Assembly: GCF_000412185.1 (NCBI RefSeq)
Contig: NZ_ASJA01000009.1
Span: 1-64,000 of the forward strand
Source: Euryhalocaulis caribicus
Lineage (GTDB): Bacteria; Pseudomonadota; Alphaproteobacteria; Caulobacterales; Maricaulaceae
Reading direction: 5' to 3'
Length of the DNA: 64,000 nucleotides
Numbering within the stretch: the stretch's first letter is position 1; every line of letters starts with the position of its first letter. The notes under the pieces were generated by a model that saw only the letters and a list, made by a program, of their open reading frames with translations, had not been told where the DNA came from and searched no databases. Position numbers and translations under genes: made by a program. This document shows positions 7,957 through 17,374 of the stretch, one piece after another.

Positions 7957-10900
7957 CGAAGTCCGCGCCCTTCAGGCGTTCTTCCTCGGTCTCCCAGTCG
8001 CCGCGCACCACCAGCTTCATGTCCGGCCGAATCTTCCATGTCGGGTGCCGCTCGACCGCCGCGATCATGATCTGCGGGTCCGGCGCCTCGCCCTCGCGGA
8101 ACGTCAGCACGCCGCCTTTCGGCCCGGCGTCGATCTTCTCCACGCCCAGACGCTTGCAGCGGCTCTTCAGCGTCATCACCCGCATCAGCGACTGCACCTC
8201 GTCCGGCAGCGGCCCGAACCGGTCGATCATCTCGGCGGCGAACGCTTCGCGGTCGTCATCGTCCTCAATCCGGGACAGGCGGCGATAGAGCTGCAGGCGC
8301 ACATCCAGATCCGGCACGTAATCCTCCGGGATCAGCACCGCCGCGCCCAGATTGATTTGCGGCGACCACTCGGAATCGCGCGGCGCGTCCTCGTCTTTCA
8401 GGCTGGCGACCGCCTCTTCCAGCATTTGCTGGTACAGCTCCACCCCGACATCGCGGATATGCCCCGACTGCTCCTCGCCCAGCAGATTGCCGCCGCCGCG
8501 CAAATCCAGATCGTGACTGGCTAGGGTGAAACCCGCGCCCAGCGAATCCAGCGACTGCAGCACTTTCAGCCGCTTTTCCGCCCCCGCCGTCAGTCCCTGA
8601 TTGGCCGGCGTCGTCATATAGGCGTAGGCGCGTTGCTTGGCCCGGCCCACCCGGCCGCGAAGCTGATAAAGCTGCGCCAGACCGAACCGGTCGGCGCGGT
8701 GGATGATCAGCGTGTTGGCGGTGGGAATATCCAGCCCGCTTTCCACAATCGTTGTGGACAGAAGCACGTCGTACCGGCCCTCATAAAAGGCCGTCATCTT
8801 CTCTTCCAGTTCGCTCGCGCTCATCTGGCCGTGCGCCGTCACCACGTTCACTTCCGGCACGCTGTCGCGGAAAAAGGCCTGAATTTCCTCCAGGTCCTGA
8901 ATGCGCGGCACCACGAAGAAGCTCTGCCCGCCGCGATATTTCTCTCGCAGCAACGCTTCGCGGATCGCCACCGGGTCGAACGGGGCGACAAAGGTCCGCA
9001 CGGCCAGACGGTCGACCGGCGGCGTGGCGATGATGCTCAGCTCCCGTATGCCAGTCAGCGATTGCTGCAGCGTCCGCGGAATGGGCGTCGCGGACAGGGT
9101 CAGGACATGGGTGTCGCCGCGCAGCTCTTTCAGCCGCTCCTTGTGACGCACGCCGAAGCGTTGCTCCTCGTCCACCACCAGCAGACCCAGATCATTGAAC
9201 GAAACATGCTTGGACAGCAGCGCATGCGTGCCGATGACGATGTCGCACGCTCCGCTCTTGATCTCCTGACGCGTCTCCGCCGCTTCTCTGGAGGTCACCA
9301 GCCGGGACAACTGACGCACCTTCACCGGCCAGCCGCGGAAGCGCTCGGCGAAATTCTGGTAATGCTGCCGCGCCAGCAGGGTCGTCGGCGCAATCACCGC
9401 CACCTGCCGCCCGGTCATCGCCACCACGAAGGCCGCGCGCAACGCCACTTCCGTCTTGCCGAAGCCCACATCGCCGCAGATCAGCCGGTCCATCGGGCGC
9501 CCGGCGCCCAGATCCTCGAACACGTCCTCGATGGCGGACAGTTGATCGTCCGTCTCCGCATAGGGGAAGCGCGCCGTGAATTCGTCATAGCTGCCCTCGG
9601 ACGGATTGATGGCGTCCGCCTTCCGCAGGGCGCGCTTGGCGGCGATCTTGATCAGTTCGTCCGCCATGTCGCGCAGGCGCTGCTTGGCCTTGGCCTTCCG
9701 CGCCTGCCAGCTCGCCCCGCCCAGCTTGTCCAGCGCCGCGTCCCCGGCGTCGGAGCCATAGCGCGACAACAGCTCGATATTCTCGACAGGCAGGAACAGC
9801 TTGTCCTGACCGGAATATTCCAGCTCCAGACAGTCATGCGGCGCGTCCTGCACGTCCAGCGTTTTCAGTCCGACATAGCGCGCAATACCGTGATCGACAT
9901 GGACAACCAGATCGCCGGGCGACAGCGATGACGCCTCGGCGATGAAATCCTTGGCGCGGCGTTTTTTCTGACGGCGGGACAGCCGGTCGCCCAGAACGTC
10001 CTGTTCGGCCAGAACCGCCAGCTCTCCGGTCTCGAAACCGTGTTCCAGCGGAAGGATGGCCCGCCAGACCGTCCCCTTGCCTCCGGTCAGGGCCGTGGCG
10101 TCCGGGGCCAGATCAATGCCCTTCACTCCATGCTGGGCCAACACGTCCGCCAGACGTTCCGACGCGCCTTCGGTCCAGCTGGCGATCACGATGCGCCGGC
10201 CGGATTTCTTCAGCCCGTCGATATGTTCGCGCACGGCGTCGAACACGTTCACGCCGTCCTGGGCGCGCTCGGCCGCGAAGGTCCGCCCCTGTTTCCCGCC
10301 GGCGCTGATCGAGCCCTTTTCGTCAGGATCTGCAAAGGGTGAGAAAGCGCGCACATCCCCTTGATCCAGCGCGGATTTCCAGTCCCGTTCACTTAAGTAT
10401 AGCGTCTCGGGCTCCAGCGCCCGGTAAGTGGACGCGCGCAGACCTTCCGGCGCATTGGCCGGCGGCCCTTCCTGCCGCGCTTCGAAATAGTCCTGGATCA
10501 GCGCATCGCGGTCCTCGCGCGCATCCTCGGCCTGAAAATCCAGCCCGATCAGCGCCGCGCCGCCCGCATAGGTGAACGGCGTTTCCAGCGTCTCATAGAA
10601 CAGCGGCAGCCAGTGCTCCATGCCCTGGTGGCGGGCCGATGCGCTGACCGCTTCATAGACCGGGTCGCCGGACCCGCGTCCGAACGTCTTCAGATAGGAC
10701 CGCCGGAACCGGGAGACCGTATCCTCGCTCAGCAGCACTTCGCTGGCGGGGAACAGCTCAAATTTCTTCAACTGGCGGATCGTGCGCTGGGTCTGGGCGT
10801 CAAAGGCGCGCAGGGATTCCACCTGATCGCCGAACAGATCGATCCGCACCGGATCGTCCGCCCCCGGCGGGAACAGGTCGATCACGCCGCCGCGCACGGC

Positions 10901-11398
10901 AAAATCGCCGGCCTCGACCACCGTGCCGGCGCGGGCATAGCCGTTGGATTCCAGGAACCCCGTCAGCTCCGTCAGGTCGATCATGCCGCCCGGTTTCGCC
11001 GCGAAGCTGGCCTCGCGCATCACTTCGCGCGGCGGCACGCGCTGGGCCATCGCGTTCACGGTCGACACAACGATCAGCGCCCCGTCGCCGTCCTTGCGGC
11101 GCGCCAGCCGGGACAGGGTCGCGGCGCGCTCGGCCGCGATATGGGGTGATGGCGAAACCCGGTCATAGGGAAGGCAGTCCCAGGCGGGCAGGCGCAGCAC
11201 CGGAATATCAGGCGCAAAGAAAGCGCAGGCGGAATCGAACGCCGCCGCGCGGGAATCGTCGCGCGCAACAAAAACCGAAAGCCCGCCGCGCCGTCGCGCC
11301 AGCTCACAGAAAACCTGCGCGTCCACGCCTTCCGGCGCGCCGCCAATCGTCAGGCGGCCAGACGCCGCCGCAGCCTTGCGGAGATTCGCTTCATTCAT
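7913..11398 (-). CDS. mfd: Transcription-repair coupling factor
   Basis: Full-length Mfd (1161 residues), the ATP-driven translocase that removes RNA polymerase stalled at DNA lesions and recruits UvrA. In order: UvrB-like N-terminal modules; the CarD-like RNA-polymerase-interacting domain ([19 protein letters not shown], near 495-515); an SF2 helicase core with Walker A GDVGFGKT and the Walker B box DEEQ; helicase C with the QLRGRVGR motif; and the C-terminal TRCF domain. It starts at ATG 11398, overlapping the sdhE stop as ATGA, so the two are co-translated. Its 3' end overlaps the popA-like gene by 44 bp on the other strand. Confidence 0.98.
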   Translation of the reverse strand: MNEANLRKAAAASGRLTIGGAPEGVDAQVFCELARRRGGLSVFVARDDSRAAAFDSACAFFAPDIPVLRLPAWDCLPYDRVSPSPHIAAERAATLSRLARRKDGDGALIVVSTVNAMAQRVPPREVMREASFAAKPGGMIDLTELTGFLESNGYARAGTVVEAGDFAVRGGVIDLFPPGADDPVRIDLFGDQVESLRAFDAQTQRTIRQLKKFELFPASEVLLSEDTVSRFRRSYLKTFGRGSGDPVYEAVSASARHQGMEHWLPLFYETLETPFTYAGGAALIGLDFQAEDAREDRDALIQDYFEARQEGPPANAPEGLRASTYRALEPETLYLSERDWKSALDQGDVRAFSPFADPDEKGSISAGGKQGRTFAAERAQDGVNVFDAVREHIDGLKKSGRRIVIASWTEGASERLADVLAQHGVKGIDLAPDATALTGGKGTVWRAILPLEHGFETGELAVLAEQDVLGDRLSRRQKKRRAKDFIAEASSLSPGDLVVHVDHGIARYVGLKTLDVQDAPHDCLELEYSGQDKLFLPVENIELLSRYGSDAGDAALDKLGGASWQARKAKAKQRLRDMADELIKIAAKRALRKADAINPSEGSYDEFTARFPYAETDDQLSAIEDVFEDLGAGRPMDRLICGDVGFGKTEVALRAAFVVAMTGRQVAVIAPTTLLARQHYQNFAERFRGWPVKVRQLSRLVTSREAAETRQEIKSGACDIVIGTHALLSKHVSFNDLGLLVVDEEQRFGVRHKERLKELRGDTHVLTLSATPIPRTLQQSLTGIRELSIIATPPVDRLAVRTFVAPFDPVAIREALLREKYRGGQSFFVVPRIQDLEEIQAFFRDSVPEVNVVTAHGQMSASELEEKMTAFYEGRYDVLLSTTIVESGLDIPTANTLIIHRADRFGLAQLYQLRGRVGRAKQRAYAYMTTPANQGLTAGAEKRLKVLQSLDSLGAGFTLASHDLDLRGGGNLLGEEQSGHIRDVGVELYQQMLEEAVASLKDEDAPRDSEWSPQINLGAAVLIPEDYVPDLDVRLQLYRRLSRIEDDDDREAFAAEMIDRFGPLPDEVQSLMRVMTLKSRCKRLGVEKIDAGPKGGVLTFREGEAPDPQIMIAAVERHPTWKIRPDMKLVVRGDWETEEERLKGADFVTRALSEQIHRAAA

Positions 11399-11673
11399 GT
11401 GCGGACGGGCCGGGCCTCAAGCGCATAAGCGTTCAGCTTTCTCATCAGCGCCGTATCGTGTTCGGCCGGAACTGGACGATTGCCCAGAACCCAGCCATAA
11501 ATGTCGTGGTCGTTCTGGTCGAGCAGCGACTCGAACGCATCTAGCTCCGCTTCGTTCAGCGTATCGATGCGGTCCCTGGCAAAGCCGCCGATCAGGATAT
11601 CGGCCTCCTTGAACCCGCGATGGATCGCCCGGTAGAGAATGCGCTTGTGGCGTTTTTCGGTCTCGTCGCTCAT
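11395..11673 (-). CDS. sdhE: Succinate dehydrogenase assembly factor 2 (FAD assembly)
   Basis: A 92-residue cytosolic protein of the SdhE/CptB/YgfY family (DUF339), which promotes covalent flavinylation of the succinate dehydrogenase flavoprotein. It has the family hallmark RxxRGFKEADILIGGF, with the conserved RG (here HRGFKEAD, about residues 18-25), and the DQNDHDIYGW region near 53-62. It is the first gene of a unit with mfd, joined by a 4-bp ATGA overlap. This pairing, with recG transcribed divergently, is common in alphaproteobacteria. Confidence 0.9.
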   Translation of the reverse strand: MSDETEKRHKRILYRAIHRGFKEADILIGGFARDRIDTLNEAELDAFESLLDQNDHDIYGWVLGNRPVPAEHDTALMRKLNAYALEARPVRT

Positions 11674-12312
11674 GGCGCGGGGATATAGGCGTCTTGCCGC
11701 CCCCTGTCAGCGCGATATCTGCGCTTTTGGTCAGACGTGGGGAAATCGCGCCGGGTTTGCGGAGGAAATTCGCGCCTTTTGGACCCCGCCTTCGAGACGC
11801 CCTGCCGGGCTCCTCAGGCTAAGGTTTGGGGGTGTGAGATTCTTGTTTTCCCTACCCATTCTATCACCCTCCCCCTGAGGAGCCGCGCCTTCAGGCACGG
11901 CGTCTCGAAGGGCCGGAAAGCAGGGACAAACACGGAAATATCAGACCGGGTCCCCGCTTAAGCCATACTCCCTCCTGTTCGCCGCCGCGAGGGACCATGA
12001 GCTCGGGTCGCATGGGGCGGGGAACGGCGCCGGAGGTGTCGCGGGAGGAGACCTTGCCCGATGATCGCTCCGGCCTGTCGGAAGGGACTGCGAAGGAAAA
12101 ACGGTCGCAAGGCCAACTTCAGGCAGGTTCAAACGTCAGCGGCGCGCAGCTTCGGTTCGCAAAGCAATCAAATAATAAATACGGCCAGCGTCCGAAACGC
12201 GCGCCGCCTCCCTTACCTTACCCAACATCTCCGAGGTCACAGGACCTGCGGAGCTTTCGGCGCATCCGCCAGAGGATGACAAAACCACCCCTCCCGGCGC
12301 ATCTTTCAGATC
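11674..12312. other. 639-nt intergenic region, sdhE / recG (divergent)
   Basis: This is the longest protein-free stretch in the window. It contains the palindromic repeat at 11790-11910, described separately. Open frames cross it on both strands, but they run through into recG in the wrong frame or have a composition unlike real proteins, so I call none. The part from about 12140 to 12240 is relatively AT-rich (around AATCAAATAATAAATACG) and is the best place for the recG promoter. I checked for tRNA, tmRNA, RNase P and SRP RNA signatures and saw none. Confidence 0.5.
11790..11910. repeat. Palindromic intergenic repeat element
   Basis: The left arm (11790-11818) begins CTTCGAGACGCC and ends GGCTCCTCAGG. 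The right arm (11874-11910) begins CCTGAGGAGCC and ends GGCGTCTCGAAG. The arms are reverse complements at both ends, with the right arm about 8 nt longer in the middle, and they enclose a 55-nt spacer. Elements with this CTTCGAGACG...CTCCTCAGG signature are scattered between genes in many alphaproteobacterial genomes; I recall the type rather than an official name. Only one copy is in this window. It can fold into a long hairpin and may act as a terminator or RNA-processing site. Confidence 0.75.
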
Positions 12313-14397
12313 ATGCGGCCCGAGATTCTTTTCCCCCTGTTTGCCGACGCCGAGACCCTGCCCAAAGTCGGCGCGAAGACGGCCCGTCTGATCGAGCGCG
12401 CTTGCGGGGGAAGGCTGGTGCGCGACCTTCTGTTTCATGCCCCCGCCAGCCTGATCGACCGCCGCAAGCAGAACGCCGTGGCCGATGCCCCGGACGGGGA
12501 GATCGCCACGCTGGAAGTGCATATCGATCAGCATCTGGGCCGCGAAGGGCCGCGCCGCCCGTATCGGGTGCGCGCCTCCGACGATTCCGCTTTCCTGACG
12601 CTGGCCTGGTTTCACGCCAAGCCGGACTGGCTGCGCCGCATCGCGCCGGAGGGGGCGACCCGCATCGTCTCCGGCAAGGTCGAGCGTTTCGGCTCAGAAA
12701 TCCAGATGCTTCACCCGGATCATATCGTGGCCCCCGGCGAAGCGGACCAGATTCCGGAAATCGAGCCGGTCTATCCCCTGACCGCCGACCTGTCGGGCAA
12801 GATGCTCCGCGCCGCTATCGCCCTGTCGGTGGAGCGCGCGCCGGACCTGCCCGAATGGCTGGATCAGCCGATGCGGGACCGCGAAGGCTGGCCCGGCTGG
12901 CTGGAGGCCGTCACGGCGATGCACGCCCCGCACGCCGTGGAAGACCTGAAACCCACGACGCCCGGCCGCATGCGTCTGGCCTATGACGAGATTCTCGCCC
13001 ACCAGCTTGCGCTCAGCCTCACCCGCGCCCGGCGCAAGGCCTTGCCCGGCCGCGCCATATCCGGCGACGGCAAGATTGTCTCGGCCGTCCTGAAAGCCGC
13101 CCCGTTCAAGCCAACAGGCGCGCAGGAACGCGCCACCAAAGAAGTCTTCGCCGACCTCGCCCTGCCGCAGCGCATGACCCGCCTGCTTCATGGCGATGTC
13201 GGCTCCGGCAAGACCTTCGTCGCGGCGCTGGCCGCGGCGCGGGCCGCCGAGGCCGGCATGCAGACCGCCGTCATGGCGCCGACCGAAATCCTCGCACGTC
13301 AGCACGCCGCCAGCCTGAAAGCCTTTCTGGAGCCTGCCGGCCTCACCGTCGCCGCGCTCACGGGCCGCGACAAGGGCAAGGCGCGCGGCGAAATTCTTGA
13401 GCGCATGGCCGGCGGCGAGATTGATGTCGTCTGCGGCACCCACGCCCTGTTTCAGGAAGGCGTCGACTTCGCCGATCTTGGCCTCGCCGTCGTCGATGAG
13501 CAGCACCGTTTCGGCGTCTCCGACCGCATGAAGCTGGGCGCCAAGGGCATGCGGCCCGATACGCTCGTCATGACGGCCACGCCCATCCCCCGCACTCTGG
13601 CGCTTTCCATCTATGGCGATCTGGACGTGTCCCGGCTGGATGAGAAGCCGCCCGGCCGCACCCCCGTCACCACCAGCGCCGTGCCGATGGAGCGCCTGCC
13701 CGAGATCGTCGAGCGCGTCACCGCGGCGGTGAAGCGCGGCGAACGCGTCTACTGGGTCTGCCCGCTGGTCGAGGAATCGGACCGCAGCGACCTGTCCGCC
13801 GCGACGGACCGCAAGGCGCATCTGGAAACTGTCACAGGGCTGCGCATCGGCCTGGTCCACGGCCAGATGAAAGCGGCGGAGAAGGAACAGGCCGCCCTCG
13901 CCTTCCGCAATGGCGAGACGGATATTCTGGTCGCCACCACGGTGATCGAGGTGGGCGTCGATTCCCCGGACGCGACGGTAATGATCATCGAACACGCCGA
14001 GCGTTTTGGCCTCGCCCAGCTGCACCAATTGCGCGGACGGGTCGGCCGCAGCGACAAGAAATCCAGCTGCGTCCTCCTGTACCAGCACCCGCTGGGCGAG
14101 ACCGCCAAGGCTCGCCTGGACGCCCTGCGGCGAACCGAGGACGGCTTTGAGATTGCGGAGGAGGACTGGAAACTGCGCGGTTCGGGCGACCTTCTCGGCG
14201 TCCGTCAGAGCGGCCTGCCCGATTTCAAACTCGTTACGCTTGAAGCTCACGGCAATCTGATGCGCATGGCCGCGGACGACGCCCGCTATGTCGTGGAAAC
14301 CGATCCGGAACTGAAAGGAAAGCGCGGCGAGGCGCTGCGCGTCCTGCTCTACCTCTTCGGCAGGGATGACGGCGTGCGCCTGTTGCGGTCCGGGTGA
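12313..14397 (+). CDS. recG: ATP-dependent DNA helicase RecG
   Basis: A 694-residue SF2 helicase that remodels stalled forks and branched recombination intermediates. The N-terminal wedge/OB region (about 1-250) recognises branched DNA. Helicase motifs follow: Walker A G294-DVGSGKT-301, Walker B D395-EQH-398, SAT-like TATPIPRT, and motif [14 protein letters not shown]. The start ATG at 12313 gives the usual family N-terminus MRPEILFPLFA. The last 49 bp overlap the convergent DUF502 gene. Confidence 0.98.
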   Translation: MRPEILFPLFADAETLPKVGAKTARLIERACGGRLVRDLLFHAPASLIDRRKQNAVADAPDGEIATLEVHIDQHLGREGPRRPYRVRASDDSAFLTLAWFHAKPDWLRRIAPEGATRIVSGKVERFGSEIQMLHPDHIVAPGEADQIPEIEPVYPLTADLSGKMLRAAIALSVERAPDLPEWLDQPMRDREGWPGWLEAVTAMHAPHAVEDLKPTTPGRMRLAYDEILAHQLALSLTRARRKALPGRAISGDGKIVSAVLKAAPFKPTGAQERATKEVFADLALPQRMTRLLHGDVGSGKTFVAALAAARAAEAGMQTAVMAPTEILARQHAASLKAFLEPAGLTVAALTGRDKGKARGEILERMAGGEIDVVCGTHALFQEGVDFADLGLAVVDEQHRFGVSDRMKLGAKGMRPDTLVMTATPIPRTLALSIYGDLDVSRLDEKPPGRTPVTTSAVPMERLPEIVERVTAAVKRGERVYWVCPLVEESDRSDLSAATDRKAHLETVTGLRIGLVHGQMKAAEKEQAALAFRNGETDILVATTVIEVGVDSPDATVMIIEHAERFGLAQLHQLRGRVGRSDKKSSCVLLYQHPLGETAKARLDALRRTEDGFEIAEEDWKLRGSGDLLGVRQSGLPDFKLVTLEAHGNLMRMAADDARYVVETDPELKGKRGEALRVLLYLFGRDDGVRLLRSG

Positions 14398-15077
14398 GCC
14401 GCTTCCTGTTCCGCTTCCGCAAGGTCTTCCGGCGTCACCAGCCCGGCCGAGATGATCAGCTTGGCGCCCTCCTCAACCGACATGTCCAGGATTTTCAGGT
14501 TGGAGCGTTTCTCATAGAGCAGATAGCCGGAGGTCGGGTTCGGCGTGGTCGGGATGAACACGCCGACATAGTCATCGCCCAGCTTCTCGGCGACTTCGCC
14601 CTTGGCGGTCGCGGTCACGAAACAAAGCGCCCAGCTTCCCTCCTTGGGATACTCGATCAGCGCCACGTCCTGAAACGACCGCTCGCGCTGGCTGATGATG
14701 GTGTCGATGATCTGTTTGACCGCGCCATAGATGTTCCGGATCAGCGGCAGCCGCCCCAGAATCCGCTCGCCCCAGCCAATCGCGGTCCGGCCCAGAATAT
14801 TGGCCGCGATGGCGCCCAGCATGGTCAGGAAGATCAGCGCGAAAACCAGTCCAAGGCCCGGAATCGCAAAGGGGAGATAGGTTTCCGGGTTATAGACCGA
14901 AGGCACCAGCGGCTTGAAAATCCGGTCGAACAGCGAAATCACCGTGATCACCAGCCACGCCGTGATCGTCAGCGGCGTCGCCACGGCGATGCCGGCCAGC
15001 AGGTAATTGCGCAGCGTCAGCCAGATGCTGCCGCCCCGGCCGTCTTCCGGCAGATGAGGAAATGGATCCTTGGGCAT
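14349..15077 (-). CDS. DUF502 family inner-membrane protein
   Basis: A 242-residue protein of the DUF502 family. Two strong membrane segments (about 22-48, LAGIAVATPLTITAWLVITV; and about 70-95, FAIPGLGLVFALIFLTMLGA) are followed by the conserved LPLIRNIYGAVKQIIDTI and a soluble C-terminal domain with the GDDYVGVFIPTTPNPTSGYL signature. The molecular function of the family is not established. The C-terminal 16 codons are read from DNA that also encodes the end of RecG on the opposite strand. Confidence 0.88.
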   Translation of the reverse strand: MPKDPFPHLPEDGRGGSIWLTLRNYLLAGIAVATPLTITAWLVITVISLFDRIFKPLVPSVYNPETYLPFAIPGLGLVFALIFLTMLGAIAANILGRTAIGWGERILGRLPLIRNIYGAVKQIIDTIISQRERSFQDVALIEYPKEGSWALCFVTATAKGEVAEKLGDDYVGVFIPTTPNPTSGYLLYEKRSNLKILDMSVEEGAKLIISAGLVTPEDLAEAEQEAAHPDRNRRTPSSLPKR

Positions 15078-15183
15078 GAATAATCCGTCGCTGTCTGCTC
15101 AACACTTAGTCCGCGCATGGCCCGCGGAAAAGCCTGCGTCCCCGCCCTTGATGCGCCACGATCCACACGGATAATCCGCGCCC

Positions 15184-16383
15184 ATGCACCCCGGTTCCTT
15201 CCTCAAGCGCCGCTGGCGCCTCGTCATGCTGATCGCCGCGGCGGTCTTTCTCTGTCTGCTGGTCGCGGCCGCGATCGGACTGCGGGACAATATTTTCCGC
15301 GCCATGAAGGACCCGGGCCAGCCCTTCCAGACCTATGAGCCGCCGCCGCAGCCCGATTACGCCGACGCGGCGAACTGGGCGTTGCGCCCGGCCTCCCGCG
15401 AGGGCGGCGAGCCGGCCTATGTCTTCTTCATACATCCTACGACCTATTGGGGCGGCAATCAGTGGAATGCGGCGACCGACAAGCCCAAGGCGAAAGAACG
15501 GCTGGAGCAGGTCATGCTGCCCAACCACGCCGCCCCGTTCAGCGGCGCCGGTGAAATCTACGCCCCGCGCTATCGTCAGGCCTCGCTCTACAGCTTCCTG
15601 ACCAATCGCGACGACGCCCGCCGCGCCCGTCAGCTTGCCTATGGCGACGTGCAGCGCGCCTTCGCGCAATTCCTGGAGGAAGCGGGCGACGATTCGGCCA
15701 TTGTGATCGCCGGCGTTGAACAGGGCGGGCTTCACGCCGTGCGCCTGTTGCAGGATGAAATCGGTCCCGATCCCGATCTCCGCGAACGCATGGCGGCGGC
15801 CTATATCATCGACTCGCCGCTGCCGCTCGATCTGTTCGACCGGCAGCTTTCAATGTTCGATGTCTGTGATGCGCCGGGCGAATATCGCTGCGTGGCGGCG
15901 TGGTCCTCCGCGCGGCCCGATGATCTGCGCACGATCCGCCATCTGACGGTCCGGCCGATGATCTGGACAGGCAATGGCGACATGACAACGGTCGAGGACC
16001 GCCCCCTGCTCTGCGTCAATCCGCTGCTCTGGAGCACGAAAGAAGACTTCGCCCCGGCCCGTCTCAATCAGGGCGCGGCGGCGGCCGAGGGCATGGAGCC
16101 CACAGCCTCGCCTTCCCTGACGCCGGGCGTTACCAGCGCGCAATGCGAAGATGGCGTGCTGTTGGTCGAGCGCCCGGATCAGAGCGAGTATCGCCGCCCC
16201 TTGAGCCTTGGCGGCCGATATAAGCCGGCGCCCTTCAATCTGTTTTACGGGGATATCCGCGCCAATGCGCGGCAGCGGGTTCAGGCCTTCTTGCCCGTGC
16301 TGGCGGAGGACCTGCGCATGGCTGACCCGATCGAGGAAACCGTCGACCTTCAGCGCAGCCCGATCAAGAAAGTGCCGGACTAG
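15184..16383 (+). CDS. DUF3089 family alpha/beta-hydrolase-like protein
   Basis: A 399-residue protein anchored or exported by an N-terminal hydrophobic segment (about 10-35, WRLVMLIAAAVFLCLLVAAA). It has the DUF3089 signature YVFFIHPTTYWGGNQWN (about 80-95) and a region near 180 (IVIAGVEQGG) where related proteins have a GxSxGG nucleophile elbow; here the nucleophile position reads Glu, not Ser. If that alignment is right, the protein may be inactive as a hydrolase. Its stop overlaps the convergent kdsA stop in a shared CTAG. Confidence 0.78.
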   Translation: MHPGSFLKRRWRLVMLIAAAVFLCLLVAAAIGLRDNIFRAMKDPGQPFQTYEPPPQPDYADAANWALRPASREGGEPAYVFFIHPTTYWGGNQWNAATDKPKAKERLEQVMLPNHAAPFSGAGEIYAPRYRQASLYSFLTNRDDARRARQLAYGDVQRAFAQFLEEAGDDSAIVIAGVEQGGLHAVRLLQDEIGPDPDLRERMAAAYIIDSPLPLDLFDRQLSMFDVCDAPGEYRCVAAWSSARPDDLRTIRHLTVRPMIWTGNGDMTTVEDRPLLCVNPLLWSTKEDFAPARLNQGAAAAEGMEPTASPSLTPGVTSAQCEDGVLLVERPDQSEYRRPLSLGGRYKPAPFNLFYGDIRANARQRVQAFLPVLAEDLRMADPIEETVDLQRSPIKKVPD

Positions 16384-17228
16384 GCCGCCTTCGACAACGC
16401 GTCGAATTCCAGAAGACGGGAAACCAGGCCCTCGAATTGGTCCATCGGGACCATGTTCGGGCCGTCGGACGGCGCGTTGTCCGGATCGGGATGGGTCTCC
16501 ATGAACACCGCGGCCACGCCGACGGACACCGCCGCGCGCGCCAGAACCGGCACGAAGCGCCGGTCGCCGCCGGAGGTTGCGCCCTGCCCGCCCGGCTGCT
16601 GCACCGAATGGGTGGCGTCGAAAACCACCGGACAGCCAATTTCTGCAAGCTGCGGCAGGGAACGCATGTCCGAGACCAGCGTATTATAGCCAAAGCTCGC
16701 CCCGCGCTCGCACGCCATGACGTTCGGATTGCCGCCCTCCACAACCTTGGCGATGACATTCTTCATGTCCCACGGGGCCAGAAACTGGCCCTTCTTCACA
16801 TTGACCGGCTTCCCGGTCTGGGCGGCCGCGAGCAGAAGATCTGTCTGACGGCAGAGAAAGGCCGGGATTTGCAGCATGTCGACCGCCTGGGCGGCCATCG
16901 CACACTGATCGGGCAGATGAACGTCGGTCACAACCGGCAGGCCGGATTCCTTCCGGATATCCTCGAAAATCGGCAACGCATCTTCCAGCCCGACGCCGCG
17001 CGGGCTGTTCACGCTGGTGCGGTTCGCCTTGTCGAAAGAGGTCTTGTAGACCAGCCCCACGTCCAGACGGTCCGCGATCTGCGCCAGCCGGTCCGCGCAC
17101 ATCAGCGCATGATCCCGGGATTCCAGCGCACAGGGACCGGCCAGAAAGGCCAGTTTCCGGTCATTGCCGAATTCAATGGCTCCACCGCCGGGACGGTCGA
17201 TCCGGATAACGGAATTGGGCTGGGACAT
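16380..17228 (-). CDS. kdsA: 3-deoxy-8-phosphooctulonate synthase
   Basis: Condenses phosphoenolpyruvate with arabinose-5-phosphate to make KDO-8-phosphate, the first committed step to the KDO of lipopolysaccharide. The 282-residue TIM barrel has KANRTS and NVKKGQFLAPWDM active-site segments. Cys33 in FLAGPCALES occupies the position that is Cys in metal-dependent enzymes and Asn in the E. coli type, so this should be the metal-dependent class. It is transcribed away from the FAD-oxidoreductase gene. Confidence 0.96.
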   Translation of the reverse strand: MSQPNSVIRIDRPGGGAIEFGNDRKLAFLAGPCALESRDHALMCADRLAQIADRLDVGLVYKTSFDKANRTSVNSPRGVGLEDALPIFEDIRKESGLPVVTDVHLPDQCAMAAQAVDMLQIPAFLCRQTDLLLAAAQTGKPVNVKKGQFLAPWDMKNVIAKVVEGGNPNVMACERGASFGYNTLVSDMRSLPQLAEIGCPVVFDATHSVQQPGGQGATSGGDRRFVPVLARAAVSVGVAAVFMETHPDPDNAPSDGPNMVPMDQFEGLVSRLLEFDALSKAA

Positions 17229-17311
17229 GGAAAAGGCTCCGCAAATACTGTGACAGGCGCGGATATGGCCTCTCCGCGCGCAGGTTTAAAGCGTCAGGCG
17301 CTGCGCGCCGC

Positions 17312-17340
17312 CAATCCGATTGGCTACGCCGCACGTAAGA
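17312..17340 (+). promoter_or_regulatory. Candidate ECF-type promoter of the FAD-oxidoreductase operon
   Basis: CAATCC (17312-17317), an 18-nt spacer, then TAAGA (17336-17340), 35 nt ahead of the start codon. From memory, the Rhodobacter RpoE-ChrR singlet-oxygen promoters read TGATCC-N18-TAAGA, so this is 4/6 in the -35, exact spacing and 5/5 in the -10. It sits before a gene set of the kind that sigma factor controls. Short motif matches are weak evidence alone. Confidence 0.4.
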
Positions 17341-17374
17341 AGTGGGCAAATCAATTTAATCAATTGGCCCCATA

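Noticed and set aside
12061-12279. Possible 72-residue basic protein upstream of recG
   Set aside because: No ribosome site, no family resemblance, and an amino-acid make-up like other spurious frames here.
11997-12986. Long open frame across the sdhE-recG gap running into recG (+ strand)
   Set aside because: Its last two thirds is a shadow of recG in another frame, and its Arg/Pro-rich composition is typical of GC-rich noise; no domain is recognisable.
12694-14250. 518-residue open frame opposite recG
   Set aside because: Produced by codon bias on the recG antisense strand; no motifs.
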